DNA from: Eublepharis macularius | Lineage: Eukaryota; Chordata; Lepidosauria; Squamata; Eublepharidae | Length of the DNA: 64,000 bases | Direction of reading: 5' to 3' | Assembly (NCBI RefSeq): GCF_028583425.1 | Contig: NC_072801.1 | Location: 62,387,766 to 62,451,765, forward strand | Shown: positions 32,280 to 45,506 of the stretch, piece after piece | Layout of the letters: the number at the start of each line of letters is the position of its first letter | Position numbering within the stretch: position 1 is the first letter of the stretch | Program-made: the position numbers and the translations under genes | The notes under the pieces: generated by a model | Databases searched by the model: none | What the model was told of the DNA's origin: nothing | The model's input: only the letters and a program-made list of their open reading frames with translations

Positions 32280-35200
32280 AAGGAATTTGGAATCTCAGTG
32301 TAGCACAATGAATGAATTTGCCACTCAAGCTTGCAGGCTGGGATCCCAAGAATTTTGTCTTTTCTTTCTTGGGGGTGGGTTGGAAGGATGCAAAATTTTG
32401 TGCTGCGATGGCTTCCTTCCTAAATCTGGTTCCAAATGATCTGAAAAGGCGAGGGGGAGGGGAATGAATCCAAGCCAAGCTGGTATATGCAGAACACAGT
32501 AAGTATGCATCACTTATTTTGATAGCAAACCTCAGTAGGATGATACCTCAGCATGTGCCAGGAAAAAAACCCTGCATCACATAAACTTGGGGGGGGAAGA
32601 GAAACAGCTTTAGAGGCAGCCACCAGGGGGTGCTGTTTGATGCCCTCAATCCTAGAATAAAAGTGGTTGGGTTGTTAATTTAACCTTACATAGAGAAAGC
32701 CAACCCACCTGGGACTGACTGGGTTTTGAAACTGTCTACTGTTAAATACGTTCCACTGATATCCAGAAGAAACCCTTTCTACTTTTTGCCGGATCAACCC
32801 TTTCCCATTATGTGTAGCTTAAAACTTCCTTTTCATTCTGGGCCTGAGGAGGCTCCTCCTCCTTCCTTGGGTACTCCATTTCAGAAGCTGCCCAGGGCAG
32901 TTGAGGGGGCCTGAGGAAGACCCTTCAAGTGGCATCCTCGCACACAGGGGACCTGTCATCCTCCCTCAAACAAATGATGACTACAAATCCATCTATGATG
33001 CTATGACAAAGTACACTATTAAATTTAGTTCGTTACGTTGTACCCCTTCTCCATCACCTTTACACACCAAAAAATCAGTTTTTATAACCCAAACTGGCAG
33101 CCTGAGGCAGCTACTTCACCCTACCTCATGGCAGAGCCATTTAATTACTTAATTTTCTTCCCTGCTATTAAAAAAAAGGAGCATCTCGCTTCTCATTTTA
33201 TCCTGCTTGGCTGTAACTCCGTTTGTGGCCGGTCTCTCTCCAGCAGATTTGATGTCTGACTGTCTCCCTATAAAGAAAGGCTTGTACCCCGTAATCAAGT
33301 TTACCCTTCATCACGAAATATTACTCAAAGTTTATAGAGCACTTTTAATTTGTAAATTGCTTCACCATCTTTAGCTCATTCATCCTTGAAAAAACACTCT
33401 GAGGTAGCCATTGCCTTACCTACCTCCCAGGGTTGTTGTGAGGGCAGATGACATAAGGATTGTAAAAGCTTGGTACCCTCTGAACATTGTCTATAAATAA
33501 TCTATAATCATGTCTGGATACAGACAGCTGGTGCCAGAAAACAAGAAATGCAGCTTAGATCAGTTGATTTGTTTCAGTTCAGCTTTTTGCTTTTTAGGAG
33601 AGGGATGGTTGGTACGTATCAAAGTATGCAAGCTTTTGAGTTACACAGAACTCTTCAACCACTTGATTAAGATTTCTATGTAAGCTGGAAAAAGGTAAAA
33701 TTTACCTTAAGAGAAAAATTAAATAGAACAACAATGGGTTCCATTGGGGCAAGTTTAATATACCATAAAAGGGTTCTAGAAAGAACTAGGTAGGGGGTGC
33801 GGGACATGAGAGGGGAGTTTAACCTATTTACGAAGAATGGAGCAAGACACTCTGACTTAAAACTATAGTAAGATAAATGTTAAGTGAGTCATTCAGGGTG
33901 GATCCATGACACTATAGTTTTGTGCTTTTCCACATTCAGCTACAAGGGGTGGGGGTGGGAAAGGTTGCATACAGCACTTAATATTGCCCTATATTGTCCA
34001 CAAAATTCCATCCCCATAGGCAAATTCCTGCAAAGTCTCTACCAGGAAGTCTTCTTCTGCAAAGCTCCTACTCCTCCCTCCAACACTTTTCCTTTTGTTC
34101 CTTTGCTTTCAGCTTTATTAATTATTTCCCTTGTTTCCCCAGGCTGGCTGGTACTCCTGGAATTCATGAATCATCATAGCTTCTTTTTCCCTGGAGGTGG
34201 CTGGGTTAAGTGCTGCTTTTTACTTTGTAGCAAGCCAAAGTCACTGCTGCTTGTTCTTCAATATCACAATTCCTTATAACATCCATAAAACATATTTTTA
34301 AAAACCATCAGTGGCTTTGGCTGATTTAAAAGTGCAAACCAGTAATTAACACCCCCCCCCTTCCCCAAACAAGAGCTGATAATTTATAATTTTCATAAAT
34401 GCCTCCCAATCACCCTCTGTAGGAGAGGAGGAAGAAATCAATTAAGCTGGAAAGAAGAGGGAGGGGAAATTTTAAAAAGACAGTAACACCAAGAAGCCCC
34501 GATATTGATGATCTGCACAAGATACGGAGACACTGCCGTTGCTTTGTAAGTGTTTTTTAAAAATCACCAAAAATCAAGTCTGGGCAAACAACAGAATACC
34601 CACACAGAAAATACTGGAATGCAGTGGGCTGATTACGTCGTCACCTGGATTTTCTCTAAAAACTAAGTGAATGAATTGTGGCAATTCCAGCCTAAACAAT
34701 TGGTGTGGAGCAACAGAGAACAAAGATCATTTGGGGTCAGAAAATCTGGATTCGGTATGTATAAGCTATTCCCTCGCCCCCAACTCCTCCTCCTCCTCCT
34801 CCTCAAAGCAAGGACTTTATTTGCACTTGTCTTCTCAAACGGTGATAATTTCCTCCCACATTAATTTCTTCAACAGAAATTACCCGCAGTTACCCGTTTC
34901 ACTCCATTTGATACTCAGTCTGAGAAGAAGCTATTCCATAATCCTTTGCACACCTCGTTTCTACTTCATTCATACTTCTTATTCCCTAGTTTACCAGCAA
35001 CAATCCACAGCTTTTTCTTGTACTATGCAAATCCACCCGACATTACTGACCTTGCTTCACTTTTCACAACAGCGCCCACAAGAAGAGGAACTTGTGCTGC
35101 CAGTGCAGTACCCAACAGAAGCTTGTTGTGACATTAGCAAAGCCATATAGTCCACTACAACAAACTCAAGCCCTGTTCACGTGTTTCAGTGAATGCACAT

Positions 35201-37330
35201 AGATCCTGCATGCATGGGTGTACGTCTGCTGAAATGAAAAAGCCAACACATGTTTGCATTACAAATGAAATTGGGGACGAGCACCTGGATAGACATGGAG
35301 TTTCAATCACATGTACCTGCTCTGAATGTAAGATGAAAATTACTCAACACACATATAAAGAAAAATCAAGCGTACACTGTGCATGAATTGTATGTGCATT
35401 CACTGTAATTTGTGAACAGGGCTGTTATTGAAGAGGTCAGCCGGAGCATTCGCTCACCATTTTCTTCACTCTGGTTTGAAAACAAAGAATATGCCACTTG
35501 GACGCACTAGGAGAGGGAGCATTCAGTTCTGGGGAACCCATATGCAACCCCCCCCCCCCGTGCCTTCTGTGAGCTTCTTTAGCTGTGATTACTTGCAAGA
35601 GAGTGCATGCAGGTGGGAAGGGGGCATCCTTTAGAAGGCTGGTGAGTTTTCAGTTGTCCCACCTTGATTCTAAATGCATTACTTGGTTGGAAGTGAATTT
35701 ATGTAAACAATTGGGGCTGTGGATTGATTCACACACATGCTCGTTGCTTGCAGACTTACAGCACGGAGTGATGACCTCCATGTGCCAATGAGCCATCCGG
35801 GATCCAACACCCCAGAGAGAATGTTCACTTTGTTTCCCAGCACCTCAGTGGTGTCAGGTTGCACATTTAGCTGCAAGTCATCAAGGGCTGAGCAATCAAG
35901 CAATGAGCAGTCTTGGAAAATACATGCACTGATCAGCCGACTTTCATTCCCACATTTGGCTAATCCATGCGTGCGTGCTTATTGTGCATGTGCGAACCAT
36001 GCATTCATGATGTGTCGTGGTTGGAAGGAACATCACAGTCCACCAATGTGATACCACCAGCAGAATTTTCATACTGCCTCCCCAAACACAGTGCTTCCCA
36101 GTGCAGCTAGATCACACATTCAGATACAGAGATCAACTGATGTGCCTGCTTGTGTGAACTGTTATTTAGGAAGGGGGATTTTTAACATCTGACCAAAGGA
36201 AATGTTCATGAAACTAGGGTTGTATTTTATGGAATAGGAAGGGACTTACATAATGAACACACATTTTGGACTGGCCCAAATAGCCGCTCATCCCCATGGA
36301 TGGGGGGAAGAAAGGGGGAAAGGGACTGCAGGGAGGGTACTATCCAGACATCTGAAAAACTCCGAGAGAGAAGCCCTTTCACATTCTTAACCATTATGCT
36401 CTGCCCCTTTAAAGTGCTGGGAGGTATATCACTGTTAAATGCCACATCAATCTGCAGAAGAACAAACTGAGGTGGTGAAGATGGGTGTTTTGGTTTGTGT
36501 TAAAGGTTCAAAGGAGGGATGTTCCTGCCAATCAAGGAAACTGGATGGAGAAAGGAGGTTGTGAGATCCAGTTGGGCTTTCTAGCACATTCCAAGCCTGG
36601 CTGCTTCATTTGCTGTCTGAGCGATGAAGTCTCTTGTTCAAATCTTACCTCAGCCATATATTCACTAGATGGCCTTAGGAAAGATTCAAAGAATCATTTC
36701 CCCCTTCCCAGCCATCTGCAATAACCATATTGGCTTACCTCACTTGCCCAAATAGCAGCTCATCCCATGGACAGCTGGGGGAGAGGAGAGCCGGCACTGT
36801 GGAGAAAATGTACTGGAGGAGTCAAAGAGCAGTGCCAGATATGTGGCCGCTTATAATAAGGGGTTACTGCTTGGCCAGCTCCCATGGTAAGCACCCGTAC
36901 CATCACCACACCTGCCCGGAGCTGGCATTGCATGGGAACTTGCTACAGAAGTTAGCAGACCAAGCAGGGAGATGATTGATACATTCCTGCAGCCGTGTGG
37001 GTCTCTGGTCATGCTGACGTAACCTTTGACAGCAACCGCATCACTGCAAAAATGTCCACACCAGTCTCCACTTTCTTCTCACGAACTAGAGCAGCCGTTT
37101 AAACGCCGCTGGAACTGGCTCACACATGTAGCAACATTACGTGATTTCTTATTGCTTGATGATAATTCATCCCTTGAGATCTCTTGGCTGAATGTGTGAA
37201 CAGTTTTCTCACTCGCTAATGCCCAGTGTTGGAGGTGATAATAATGAAAGTTCTATTCATCTGTGATGGTTCATGTGTGTGGGCAAATGGCAGTCACTCA
37301 GTAGTTGACATGCATGTGTGAATCAGCCCT
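32280..37330. other. Mostly single-copy, gene-free sequence
   Basis: No coding exon recognised. Includes an AT-rich part (33300-35160) and one palindromic-ended element at 35169-35423. Confidence 0.4.
35169..35423. mobile_element. Non-autonomous DNA element with AGCCCTGTTCAC termini
   Basis: The left end agccctgttcacgtgtttca then gtgaatgcacat is matched, inverted, by the right end atgtgcattcactgtaattt then gtgaacagggct. 255 bp, no coding capacity, no clear target duplication. Confidence 0.7.
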
Positions 37331-37332
37331 AG

Positions 37333-37787
37333 TAGGGTTGCTATTCTCCAGGTGGTGGTTGGAGATCTCCCAGAATTACAACTCATCTCCAGGAAGGGTT
37401 GCCAACTCCAAGTTGGGAAATTCCTGGAGATCTGGGGGGAGGGGGGTGAAACCTGGAGAAAGTGGGGTTTGGGGAGGGAAAAAACTTTGGCATGGCATAA
37501 TTCCAAAGAGCCCACCCCCCAAAGTAGCCATTTTCTCCAGGTGAGCAGATCTCTGTGGCCTGGAGACCAGTTGTAATTCCAGGAGATCCCCAGCCACTAC
37601 CTGGAGGCTGGCAACCCTATCTCCAGGCCATAGAGATCAGTTCCCCTGGAGAAAATGGCTGTTTCGGAGGGTGAACTCTATGGCATTATACCCTGCTGAA
37701 TTCTTTCCCCTTCCCAAACCTTGCCCTCTCCAGGCTCCAATCCCCAAATCTCTAAACATTTCCCAAACTGGAGCTGGCAACCCCAGC
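37333..37787 (-). repeat. hAT-like element R1 (outer copy of a self-nest)
   Basis: The left part reads tagggttgctattctccagg then tctcatctccagg; it resumes after the insert with ccatagagatcagttcccct and ends ggagctggcaacccc. It is reverse in orientation relative to the insert. Confidence 0.8.
37394..37619 (+). mobile_element. hAT-like element R1 inserted into another R1 copy
   Basis: Starts aagggttgccaactccaagt, ends gaggctggcaacccta, and is flanked by the 8-bp duplication tctccagg (37386-37393 and 37620-37627). This ties the R1 family to a transposase making 8-bp duplications (hAT-like). Confidence 0.82.
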
Positions 37788-37800
37788 TGATTTTTAGCCA

Positions 37801-38048
37801 ATATTTACGGCTAATTATTTGCTTCATTTATACTCCCACCTTTCTCCACAATGGGAGCTCAAAGGGGCTTACATCATTCTTCTCTGTTTTATCCTCACAA
37901 CAACCCTGTGAGGTAGGTTAGATTGAGAGCATGTGACTGGCCCAAGGTCACCCAGCAAGCTTCCATGGGAGAGTGGGGATTTGAACCTGGGTCTTCCAGA
38001 GCCTGGTTTGACACTCTAATCCACACTAACTACTATGCCGTACTGGCT
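37801..38048 (-). repeat. S1 SINE, reverse, near complete
   Basis: Reads catttatactcccacctttc, ttatcctcacaacaaccctg, tgacccaaggtcacccagc-like and gatttgaacctgggtcttcc. Full-length pattern. Confidence 0.85.
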
Positions 38049-38360
38049 CCTGTGCATCACAGACATGATGTTCATATATCAGGCTGAGCTATCATGGTAT
38101 TCAGCACTTAAAGAAAACAACAGGTGTCTATTTTGTATGAAGGGCACATTGATGGCAGCCGAGTATTGTGAACAAGAAACACACAGGAAAGCATGTGTAA
38201 CCTGCTGTAAGAGGTGGGCTATAATAAGAGAGGAAGGAGAGAGAGAGAGAGAGACCTGTATAAAAGGAGCAAATTTGCCTTGGGTGGGAGAGGGATTGTC
38301 AGAAAATGTAATGACAAGGATTTAATTCGTTACATTTGGCACTGATATTGTCTTTCCAAA

Positions 38361-38590
38361 AAGGAGCCCAGTGTGATCTAGTGGTTAGGTATGTTGAACA
38401 AAGATCTAGAACACACAGGTTCATATCTCTACTCTGACTGCCATGGACATTTGTTCGATGACCTCAGGCCTGTCACTCTTTCTCTCAGCCTAACCTGCCT
38501 CACAGGGTTGTTGTTGTGAGGAGGGAAGAATATTGTATACCACCCCAAGGTCCTTGGAGGAGGAAGGGCAGGATAAAAATGTACTGAATA
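38361..38590 (+). repeat. S1 SINE
   Basis: Reads gtgatctagtggttaggtat, gttcatatctctactctgac, cctgcctcacagggttgttg; the tail is diverged. A reverse S1 fragment follows directly (38610-38745). Confidence 0.75.
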
Positions 38591-38779
38591 CATAAAAAGC
38601 ACATACATGTGGCAATTCCCATTCTGTCCTCACAAGAAATATGTGAGATAGCTGCGACTGAAAGATAATGATTGGCCCAAACATTATGGCTGAATTTCAG
38701 CTTGAGCTGCCGCTCCTGCTCTACCCACTACAGTCCTCTGCCTTTCATATGGCAGCAAAAGAGGTTCCTGGGAAGGGGG

Positions 38780-41050
38780 AACTACAGAATGTGAGTCAAT
38801 AAGACAGCAAGGGGCTGTGCTCATTTCATCTTACACCACAATTTTACAGAAATCTATAAAATTTGCCTCTAAACGCATATTCCAACATTCACTTCTGACT
38901 TGCCTTTTGGTCTCCCCCTTCTCCTGTGTCCTCTTGGACCTGCCCCTTGCTCTGAAAGCTCTTCCCTTGGAAATAAATCTAACTGATAGCAATGGAGCTT
39001 AATTATTGCCAGGTTAACACTGCAATTCTATCCTCACTTACCTTGGACTGACTGGGATGGTGAAGTCCTTTAATGACAGGAAACACACACTATATCTCCC
39101 CCCCCCACTTAGATACATTTGGGGAGGACAGGGAAAGAAAGGAAGAAAGACCAAATATGCAGGGAGTAATCCGTGCATGAGAGACACCAAAGCTCTACAT
39201 GGACACTCTGAGCAAAGCGTGAACAGTCTAAATTCCAAGCCTTCCCCCCATCCCCCTGCTCAAGAAGCCAAGAGAGTTACTCAACAGAGAAGCGGATAAG
39301 GAAAAAAGACAAACTGACACCATTCCATCAAAATTAACCCATGTACTTCAGCAGAGAAAAGCTTAAATCTCTTTCCTCTGAAATCAATGGGATGTAAAAG
39401 AGTTTAACTGCTCACCCAAGGTGAGGCGGCAGCAATAAACTCTTAACTGAGGTGTGCAGAAAGGCAGATGTGCTTCCTAGCAGAGAAGGAACACAGCTGG
39501 AGGCATGGGTACACCACTTGCGAGTGTGTGTATACCTCTAGCAGGCAAGAGACGTATTAAAACTGCCTGAGACTCATAATCACATGCCTGTCCCTCCAAA
39601 CTTCAGCCCCAGTACCAGAAAGAGACATTGATACATCCTACATCCAAAGTTCCATCTATAAGCAGTGTTATATAAGGCAAACCCGTCTGCGTATCCAAGC
39701 CAAAAATCGACCGCTTCACAAAAAGCAATAAACTTGATATAGGAGACTATAAATCATGCAAAGGGCACAAAGCACATACGGTACATACATTATCTGTCAA
39801 TTTGTATATTTCAAGACAGATTGAGCTGTCAAGTCAGAGGTTTTCAACAAGTCAGCAGGACATTGATTTAAACAACAGCAAAAAAAGTTGGAGTTTTTAT
39901 TTTGCCAAAACAAAATAAAAAGTTAAAAGAAGAGTAAAACTTACTTTTCATGTTTTGGGAAGATCTGAGGGTTTCTTTTCCCTGAGTTTAAATTCCCTCT
40001 TCTCTGATGTCAAAGAAAAAAAACAGTCCTCTGTTGGTTTTAGTTTGGTGTGATTCTTGTAGGGTTTAATTTGGAAGTTGCATGTTTTGGGGGCTGGTTT
40101 TTTTCCCTTTTGTTAAAAAAAATTCTTTGGGTTGCAAACTTCTTTCACACCTGCTGCCTGCTTTCTTTGCAAGAGGTTCGATCCTTTGAGGTAGATAAGT
40201 TCACACACACGTGCACACTCAAAAAAGAGGACAATAGCCTCCAGGATAAATAAATAAATAGATAAATAGGCTGTTAAATAAATAAATAAATAACAAATTC
40301 AAAAGTCGACAGTCACCAAAAAAAAATCCTGATTTTGTTAAGAAAAAAATCTATAATCTCTCCGTTTGCCCCTTGTCCAGTTTTTTTTTTAAAAAAGAGG
40401 GGGCACCCAAATTAATTTTTAAAAAATCACCCAGAGCAGATTTTAACTGTTCAGTATTTGTATATGTGCGTGTGTGTGTTTTAAATCACTACAAATTGGT
40501 CTTTATATACACCCGGGCTCTTGTCTAGGCGCGTGTGTGTTTTTTCAAACGGTGACACATCTTGACTCACACACTTTTCCATTCAAAAAAAAAAAAACAG
40601 AAAGAAAGAAAGAAAAAAAATCACAGGCCACAGAAAAACTCTTTCCTTAACCTTGCGTTTTTGAAGTGGGCGGCCCAGGATGACACACATTCTCTGCAAT
40701 GCTGTGCTCTGTCCCTTTAAGATGGATTTTAAGCTGTGTGTGTGTGTGTGTGTGTGTGACTGAGGGGGGGCTGGGAGCGGGGTGTGTGATGAGGTCATGC
40801 TCCAATTCCCCCTCCCTCCAAAACTCCACAGGTCCTGCACAGTCTCTGACTGGGGGGGGGCTCTCCATCCACAAAATCCACAGTCCTCCATCACTCATGA
40901 ACCTGGCCAAAGAGAGATCTGCATTTAAGATGGGGAAAGTATAAGGTGTAGAGTTTTGAAATGGAACGGAGAGAGCCAGGAAGGTGTTGATCAAGGGAAA
41001 AAACTGAAGCCAAAACAAAATAAAATCTGGGAGCCCCTTACTCATACTCA
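38780..41050. other. TE-poor, AT-rich block of unknown function
   Basis: No repeat family recognised apart from A/T and AAAT runs (40247-40290) and a (TG)n at 40733-40758. No reading frame resembles a protein. It could be untranslated or regulatory sequence, or simply unique spacer. Confidence 0.35.
40733..40758. repeat. (TG)n microsatellite
   Basis: About thirteen TG units after gctg. Confidence 0.9.
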
Positions 41051-41083
41051 TGGTTTTGGGACGATATACCAATACGGAGTCGC

Positions 41084-41165
41084 CACTGACGAAGTCAGAC
41101 CAGCACCTTTATACATTTTGTTTGTCTTTAAGGTGCTGTTGGACTCCTGTTTTATTCAGCCTCTC
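41084..41165 (+). repeat. Possible H2 (Penelope-like) fragment
   Basis: Has ccactgacgaagtcagacca followed by tctttaaggtgctgttggac, both H2 landmarks (ribozyme-core CTGACGA and the AAGGTGCT end). The middle is unlike the other copies. Confidence 0.45.
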
Positions 41166-41169
41166 TCGA

Positions 41170-43290
41170 GTTATATCAACCCCATGGGAGAAACAGCTCT
41201 TTCCCAGCCCTGATACCATGACTTGGTACAGAGTGATGGAGGAACTATTTGAACCCAGAGACATGTTTATATTAAAGCATAACTACGGCCATTCCGCATC
41301 AAACCACAAAAGTCTATCCCTTTCAGCACTCTGACTCCATCGGCTTTCCTGAATAAGGTTCCCAGAATAAGATTATGGCAACATTCCCTGTGGATTCATA
41401 CTATGGGCTGTGAGAGGCAGACTGCTTCTGAACATGGAGGCTTTATCTCGAGTTGGCAGGCCTATCTCTTCATGATTTTTGGATCCATCTAGTGGCAGTC
41501 AGTTTCCCTGGTAAGTTATGCATTGTAAGACACAGCACTTCGTCCTCGGTTTACTGCCAATCGGCTCTCAGGATGGTCCAGACTTCTAGAGATTTAACAG
41601 AAAAGTTGTAATTCAGCCAAAGTTATGCAATTTTCAGTCCAGCGCTAAATTACATTTACTTGGAAGTTCCTTTGTGTTCTGAATATTCATCCACAATTAA
41701 CCTTTCCCCATGACAACCTTTCCCCATTGGTTTTAGTGGGACAGCTAAGGACAGGCTTAAAACTCTGCCCTCAAAATTAATGTGACATAAAAATATTTAC
41801 CCATAGGCAAGATAAGAATTAATATTTTCCTCCCATCATTTGAAGATCCTTTATGGCGCTTTCCAACATCACCTTGCCCCCAACCTAATTTTAACAACCC
41901 ACATTGCTTTTCGCCTTCCCCGCCCCCCAAGAAAAAACAATCTTCCACTAATTTTATTATCTTTTTCTGTTACTACTTCAGCATTGCTATAAACTGTATA
42001 AAATGGGTTCAACTGAACTGCATGAAATATTTTAAACACAAAGGTACCATAATGTCATTATTATATTTACTTCCAGTACTTGCTTGTATTCTGCCTTTGG
42101 GCTGAACTTCACAGAACTCTTCTATCTTAAGAAGACTTCAGTGATACCCCAAAGCCTGCGTAGCCCTACTCCAATCAAAGCTGTTTCAGTGACATTAATC
42201 TTTTATTTGTTATGTGCCTCTAGAGAGACAGGTCAGACAGATGGCCAAATGTCCAGAAATTTTAGAACATAGAATAGACGGAAAGAGAAACTGAATGGAA
42301 AGCGAAACTGGGGCAAAATAAGGGGAAGAGATGAGGCAGAGGAAGGAACCATCGAAGTGCTCTATAGATCTAGAGGCACCATTGCACCCAGGAATATGGG
42401 AAAGGAGGATGCAGCATTGCTCATTTGCACACATTAATGCACCCTTACAACCTATGGCCACCAAAATGAATGCAGCCCACAGCCATGGATGGTAGCTGGG
42501 TACAATTCTTGTCTTGCATATCTGAGAGCATCTGGCAGGCCACAATGCAACCAACAGCCTGCCTGTGGATCACACTCTGTACAGGTGAGTGTGCATTTAT
42601 TATCATACCTGTTTGCCTGGTGCTCAGGTTGATATATTTTTTTTAAAAAAAGTATCACCAGGTAAATCCAATCTCAACCAGGTGGTGACATTGCGTGCAT
42701 GAAGAAGTAAACAGACCCCACTGCGGCATTCTTCAGGGTGAGGCTCATTAGAATATGAACTGTTCAGTCCGAAGGAGGAAATCAGAGCCCTGCATTAGGC
42801 AGAAAGAAGTGCACGTTGGGGGGGGGGGCATTCATAAAGGGCTGCTTCTTGCGAAATGTTTGTGCTGTGTTTCCATTGATACCAAAGTAAAAAGCGCACG
42901 CCTATTGTGCCCATTACGAAGGGTGCGCTTCTGTATAATTCATGGTTTCCCTTTCTGAAATACTCTCAGGTGTTTTTTTTCCAGTCAGTGAGGTGGGGGG
43001 GGGGTTTACTCAACCTGTTCACGCCTGAGCTTTTGATAAAATGGTGAATTTTGTACCTGAGAATCAAGACAATGCAAAAAACAAAACAAAACACTGTTAA
43101 GATTCTGCCCTGTTGACCCCAATGAGGAGGCAAGGGGCAGTTTTCCGCTGTGATCTACACTGGAAGTCTGTCCTACCCCTCCCAAGTTGCAAACCAGGGG
43201 AAGAGCTGGTTTCAGCTGGCCAGTGAGTTCAGCTGGTTAGCAGCTGTGGTGCTGCAAGGTCGCAGGTTCCATCCTCACATGGGCCTTTCT
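41170..43290. other. Gene-free sequence, no clear repeats
   Basis: I see no exon, RNA gene or transposon in this stretch beyond short A, G and T runs. Confidence 0.35.
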
Positions 43291-43292
43291 TT

Positions 43293-43735
43293 GGGGAAGG
43301 GCTGTGACCTAGTGGAAGAATGCAGAAGGTCCCAAACTCAATCCCCGGCATCTCCACACAAAAGGACTGGGTAATAGGCATGGCTTTTTTTCTGGGGAAA
43401 GAGGTGGTGGAACTCAGTGGGTTGCCCTGAGAGAAAACGGTCACATGGCTGGTGGCCCCGCCCCCTGATCTCCAGACAGAGGAGAGTTTAGATTGCCCTC
43501 CGCGAGGGCAATCTAAGCTCCCCTCTGTCTGGAGATCAGGGGGCGGGGCCACCAGCCATGTGACCATTTTCAAGAGTTTCCGGAACTCCATTCCACCGCA
43601 TTCCCGCTGAAAAAAAGCCCTGGTAATAGGTGACATGAAAGGCCTCCACCGGACAGTGGGTCAGTCTGAGTAGATAACACTGACCTTGATGGACCGGTGA
43701 TCTGATCCAGTATAGGACAGCTTCATGGGCATTCG
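43293..43735 (+). repeat. tRNA-headed SINE (family T) split by MITE copy 4
   Basis: The left part reads aatgcagaaggtcccaaact and caatccccggcatctccaca. The right part reads tgaccttgatggaccggtga and tccagtataggacagcttca. The MITE at 43379-43622 separates them. Confidence 0.82.
43379..43622. mobile_element. Palindromic hAT-type MITE, copy 4 (M1)
   Basis: 244 bp between perfect gtaatagg duplications (43371-43378, 43623-43630). The arms around ggtggccccgccccctgatc and gatcagggggcggggccacc are almost perfectly complementary with a very short loop (~43500). Confidence 0.93.
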
Positions 43736-44414
43736 TGTGTAGTGCAAGCTAGTGTGGCTCCCTTGGGGCTAAGGGGTGAGGGCAGATGGCCATTCCCACA
43801 CAGCCGCACTCCCTGCCTCAGTGGCCTGAGCAGCCCCTCCCTTTTCCTGCCTCAAACCTTCACCTACCCTTGAAGGCATTTCCTAGGGGAAAGAGCTTCC
43901 TCCTCTGCACCATGACTTAAGCAAGAGTCAGGCCCACCACGGGGCTTGCCATTTAAGGCTAAACCTGACAGGTAAGGCCCCACTGCCAGTGAGGCAGGGG
44001 TCAAAGGCCGTATCCATTCCTCTGCTGATTTCCAAACCGCATCCACGCACTTCATACATTCCAGGAGACGTTTCTTTCTGAGAGACAGCCAGCCGCCTCT
44101 GGGATAGGGACAGCCCTTTATACAGGAATCCCTTGTCTCAGCTTGAACAGGCACTGGGTCTGGGGAAGAAGCAGCAAGGTTCATGTAAAATGAGAGGATA
44201 CCCCTCTGGTCGAAGTCTTATTCCACTGGGGAATGAATGTGGCTGATCAGGAAAGTAAAGGCAACTGCATTCATGCTCAGAGGCATTCTCTTCTTGCCTT
44301 CTGCTTCACACGTTCCCCTCCACTCAGGGGAAAGATGGAAAGTGAGATTGGGATGTCAACACCTAGGCTCTATCCACTGTTCAGTCCATGTGGTGGAAAG
44401 TGCGGTCAACTCAA

Positions 44415-44947
44415 AGGTAACTTATGGTAACCTCTTAGGCAGGGCTTTTTTTCTGGGAAAAGAGGTGATGGAACTCAGTGGTGGAACTCAGGACTGCACA
44501 ATGACATCACTTTGGGTCAGCTGGAACGAGGGGGGAGTGTTTTAAAGTTTAAATCACCCTTGGCAAAAATGGTCACATGGACGGTGGCCCTGCCCCCTGA
44601 TCTCCAGACAAAGGGGAGTTTAGATTACCCTCCACGCTGCTTGGAGCGGCGCAGAGGGCGATCTAAACACCCGCCCTGTCTGGTGATCAGGGGGTGGGGC
44701 CACCAGCCATGTGACCATTTTCAAGAGGTGCTGGAACTCTGTTCCACTGCGTTCCAGCTGAAAAAAAGCCCTGCTCGTAGGGTTTCCAAGGCAAGAGACA
44801 AAAAGAGGTGGTTTCCCATTGCCTCTCTCTGCAAGGCAACCCTGGTGTTTCTTGGTGGTCTTCCATCGAGTACTAACGGGCTGACCCTGCTTAGCTTCTG
44901 AGATCTGACATGATCAGGCTAGCCTGAGCCATCCAGGTCAGGGCAAT
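44415..44947 (-). repeat. 5S-rRNA-headed SINE, reverse, split by MITE copy 5
   Basis: The tail part aacttatggtaacctcttag lies left of the MITE, and the body ggtttccaaggcaagagaca ... gaccctgcttagcttctgag lies right of it. The minus strand reads the 5S-like head (gctaagcagggtcagcccgt). Confidence 0.82.
44440..44773. mobile_element. Palindromic hAT-type MITE, copy 5 (M1, longer variant)
   Basis: 334 bp, with an extra ~80 bp (44480-44560) absent from other copies. Flanked by ctcttagg / ctcgtagg (44432-44439, 44774-44781), an 8-bp duplication with one difference. Older than copies with identical duplications. Confidence 0.88.
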
Positions 44948-45017
44948 AGGGACAGCCATTTCATCATGGCTGTAATGGGGGATGCTATGGGGTGAGAATA
45001 TCATAACTCTCTTCCAG

Positions 45018-45038
45018 AGAGAGAGAGAGAGAGAGAGA
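45018..45038. repeat. (GA)n microsatellite
   Basis: About eleven GA units. Confidence 0.9.
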
Positions 45039-45506
45039 AGGTCTCCTCAGCTTTCTTGCCACAACCATCAAATTCTGCTAGTCCCTCACCTAGCGGATAT
45101 AAACAAAATTAGGGCCACTGTGGGTACCCTGTGTGAAAGTACAATACCATACCTTTGGGGAACAATGTAAGCATGACTTTTCCCATCTTTCTGATTTCAG
45201 ATCAGGAATTGGGAAAGCATCCGTACTGCTGTTTGTAAAACATAAATAATTAAAAAAATGGGTAGGAACTATTACCATTTTGTCCTCCATCAGAGATGTT
45301 TACAGATGCTATTAGGGTTTTTGATCCTATGCATGTTTGGTTTTTTGGTCTACTGAATTCTGAGCCACAACAGGGTTCTAAATACGCCTGGGGCCACAGA
45401 GCAGTGGTAGAGCACATGTTTGGCATGGGGACAGTTCTAGCTTCGGCCGCAGGCGTCTCCAGTGATTCGCAAAAGCAAATCCAGGAGGGGTGTTTGCTGG
45501 AGACAT

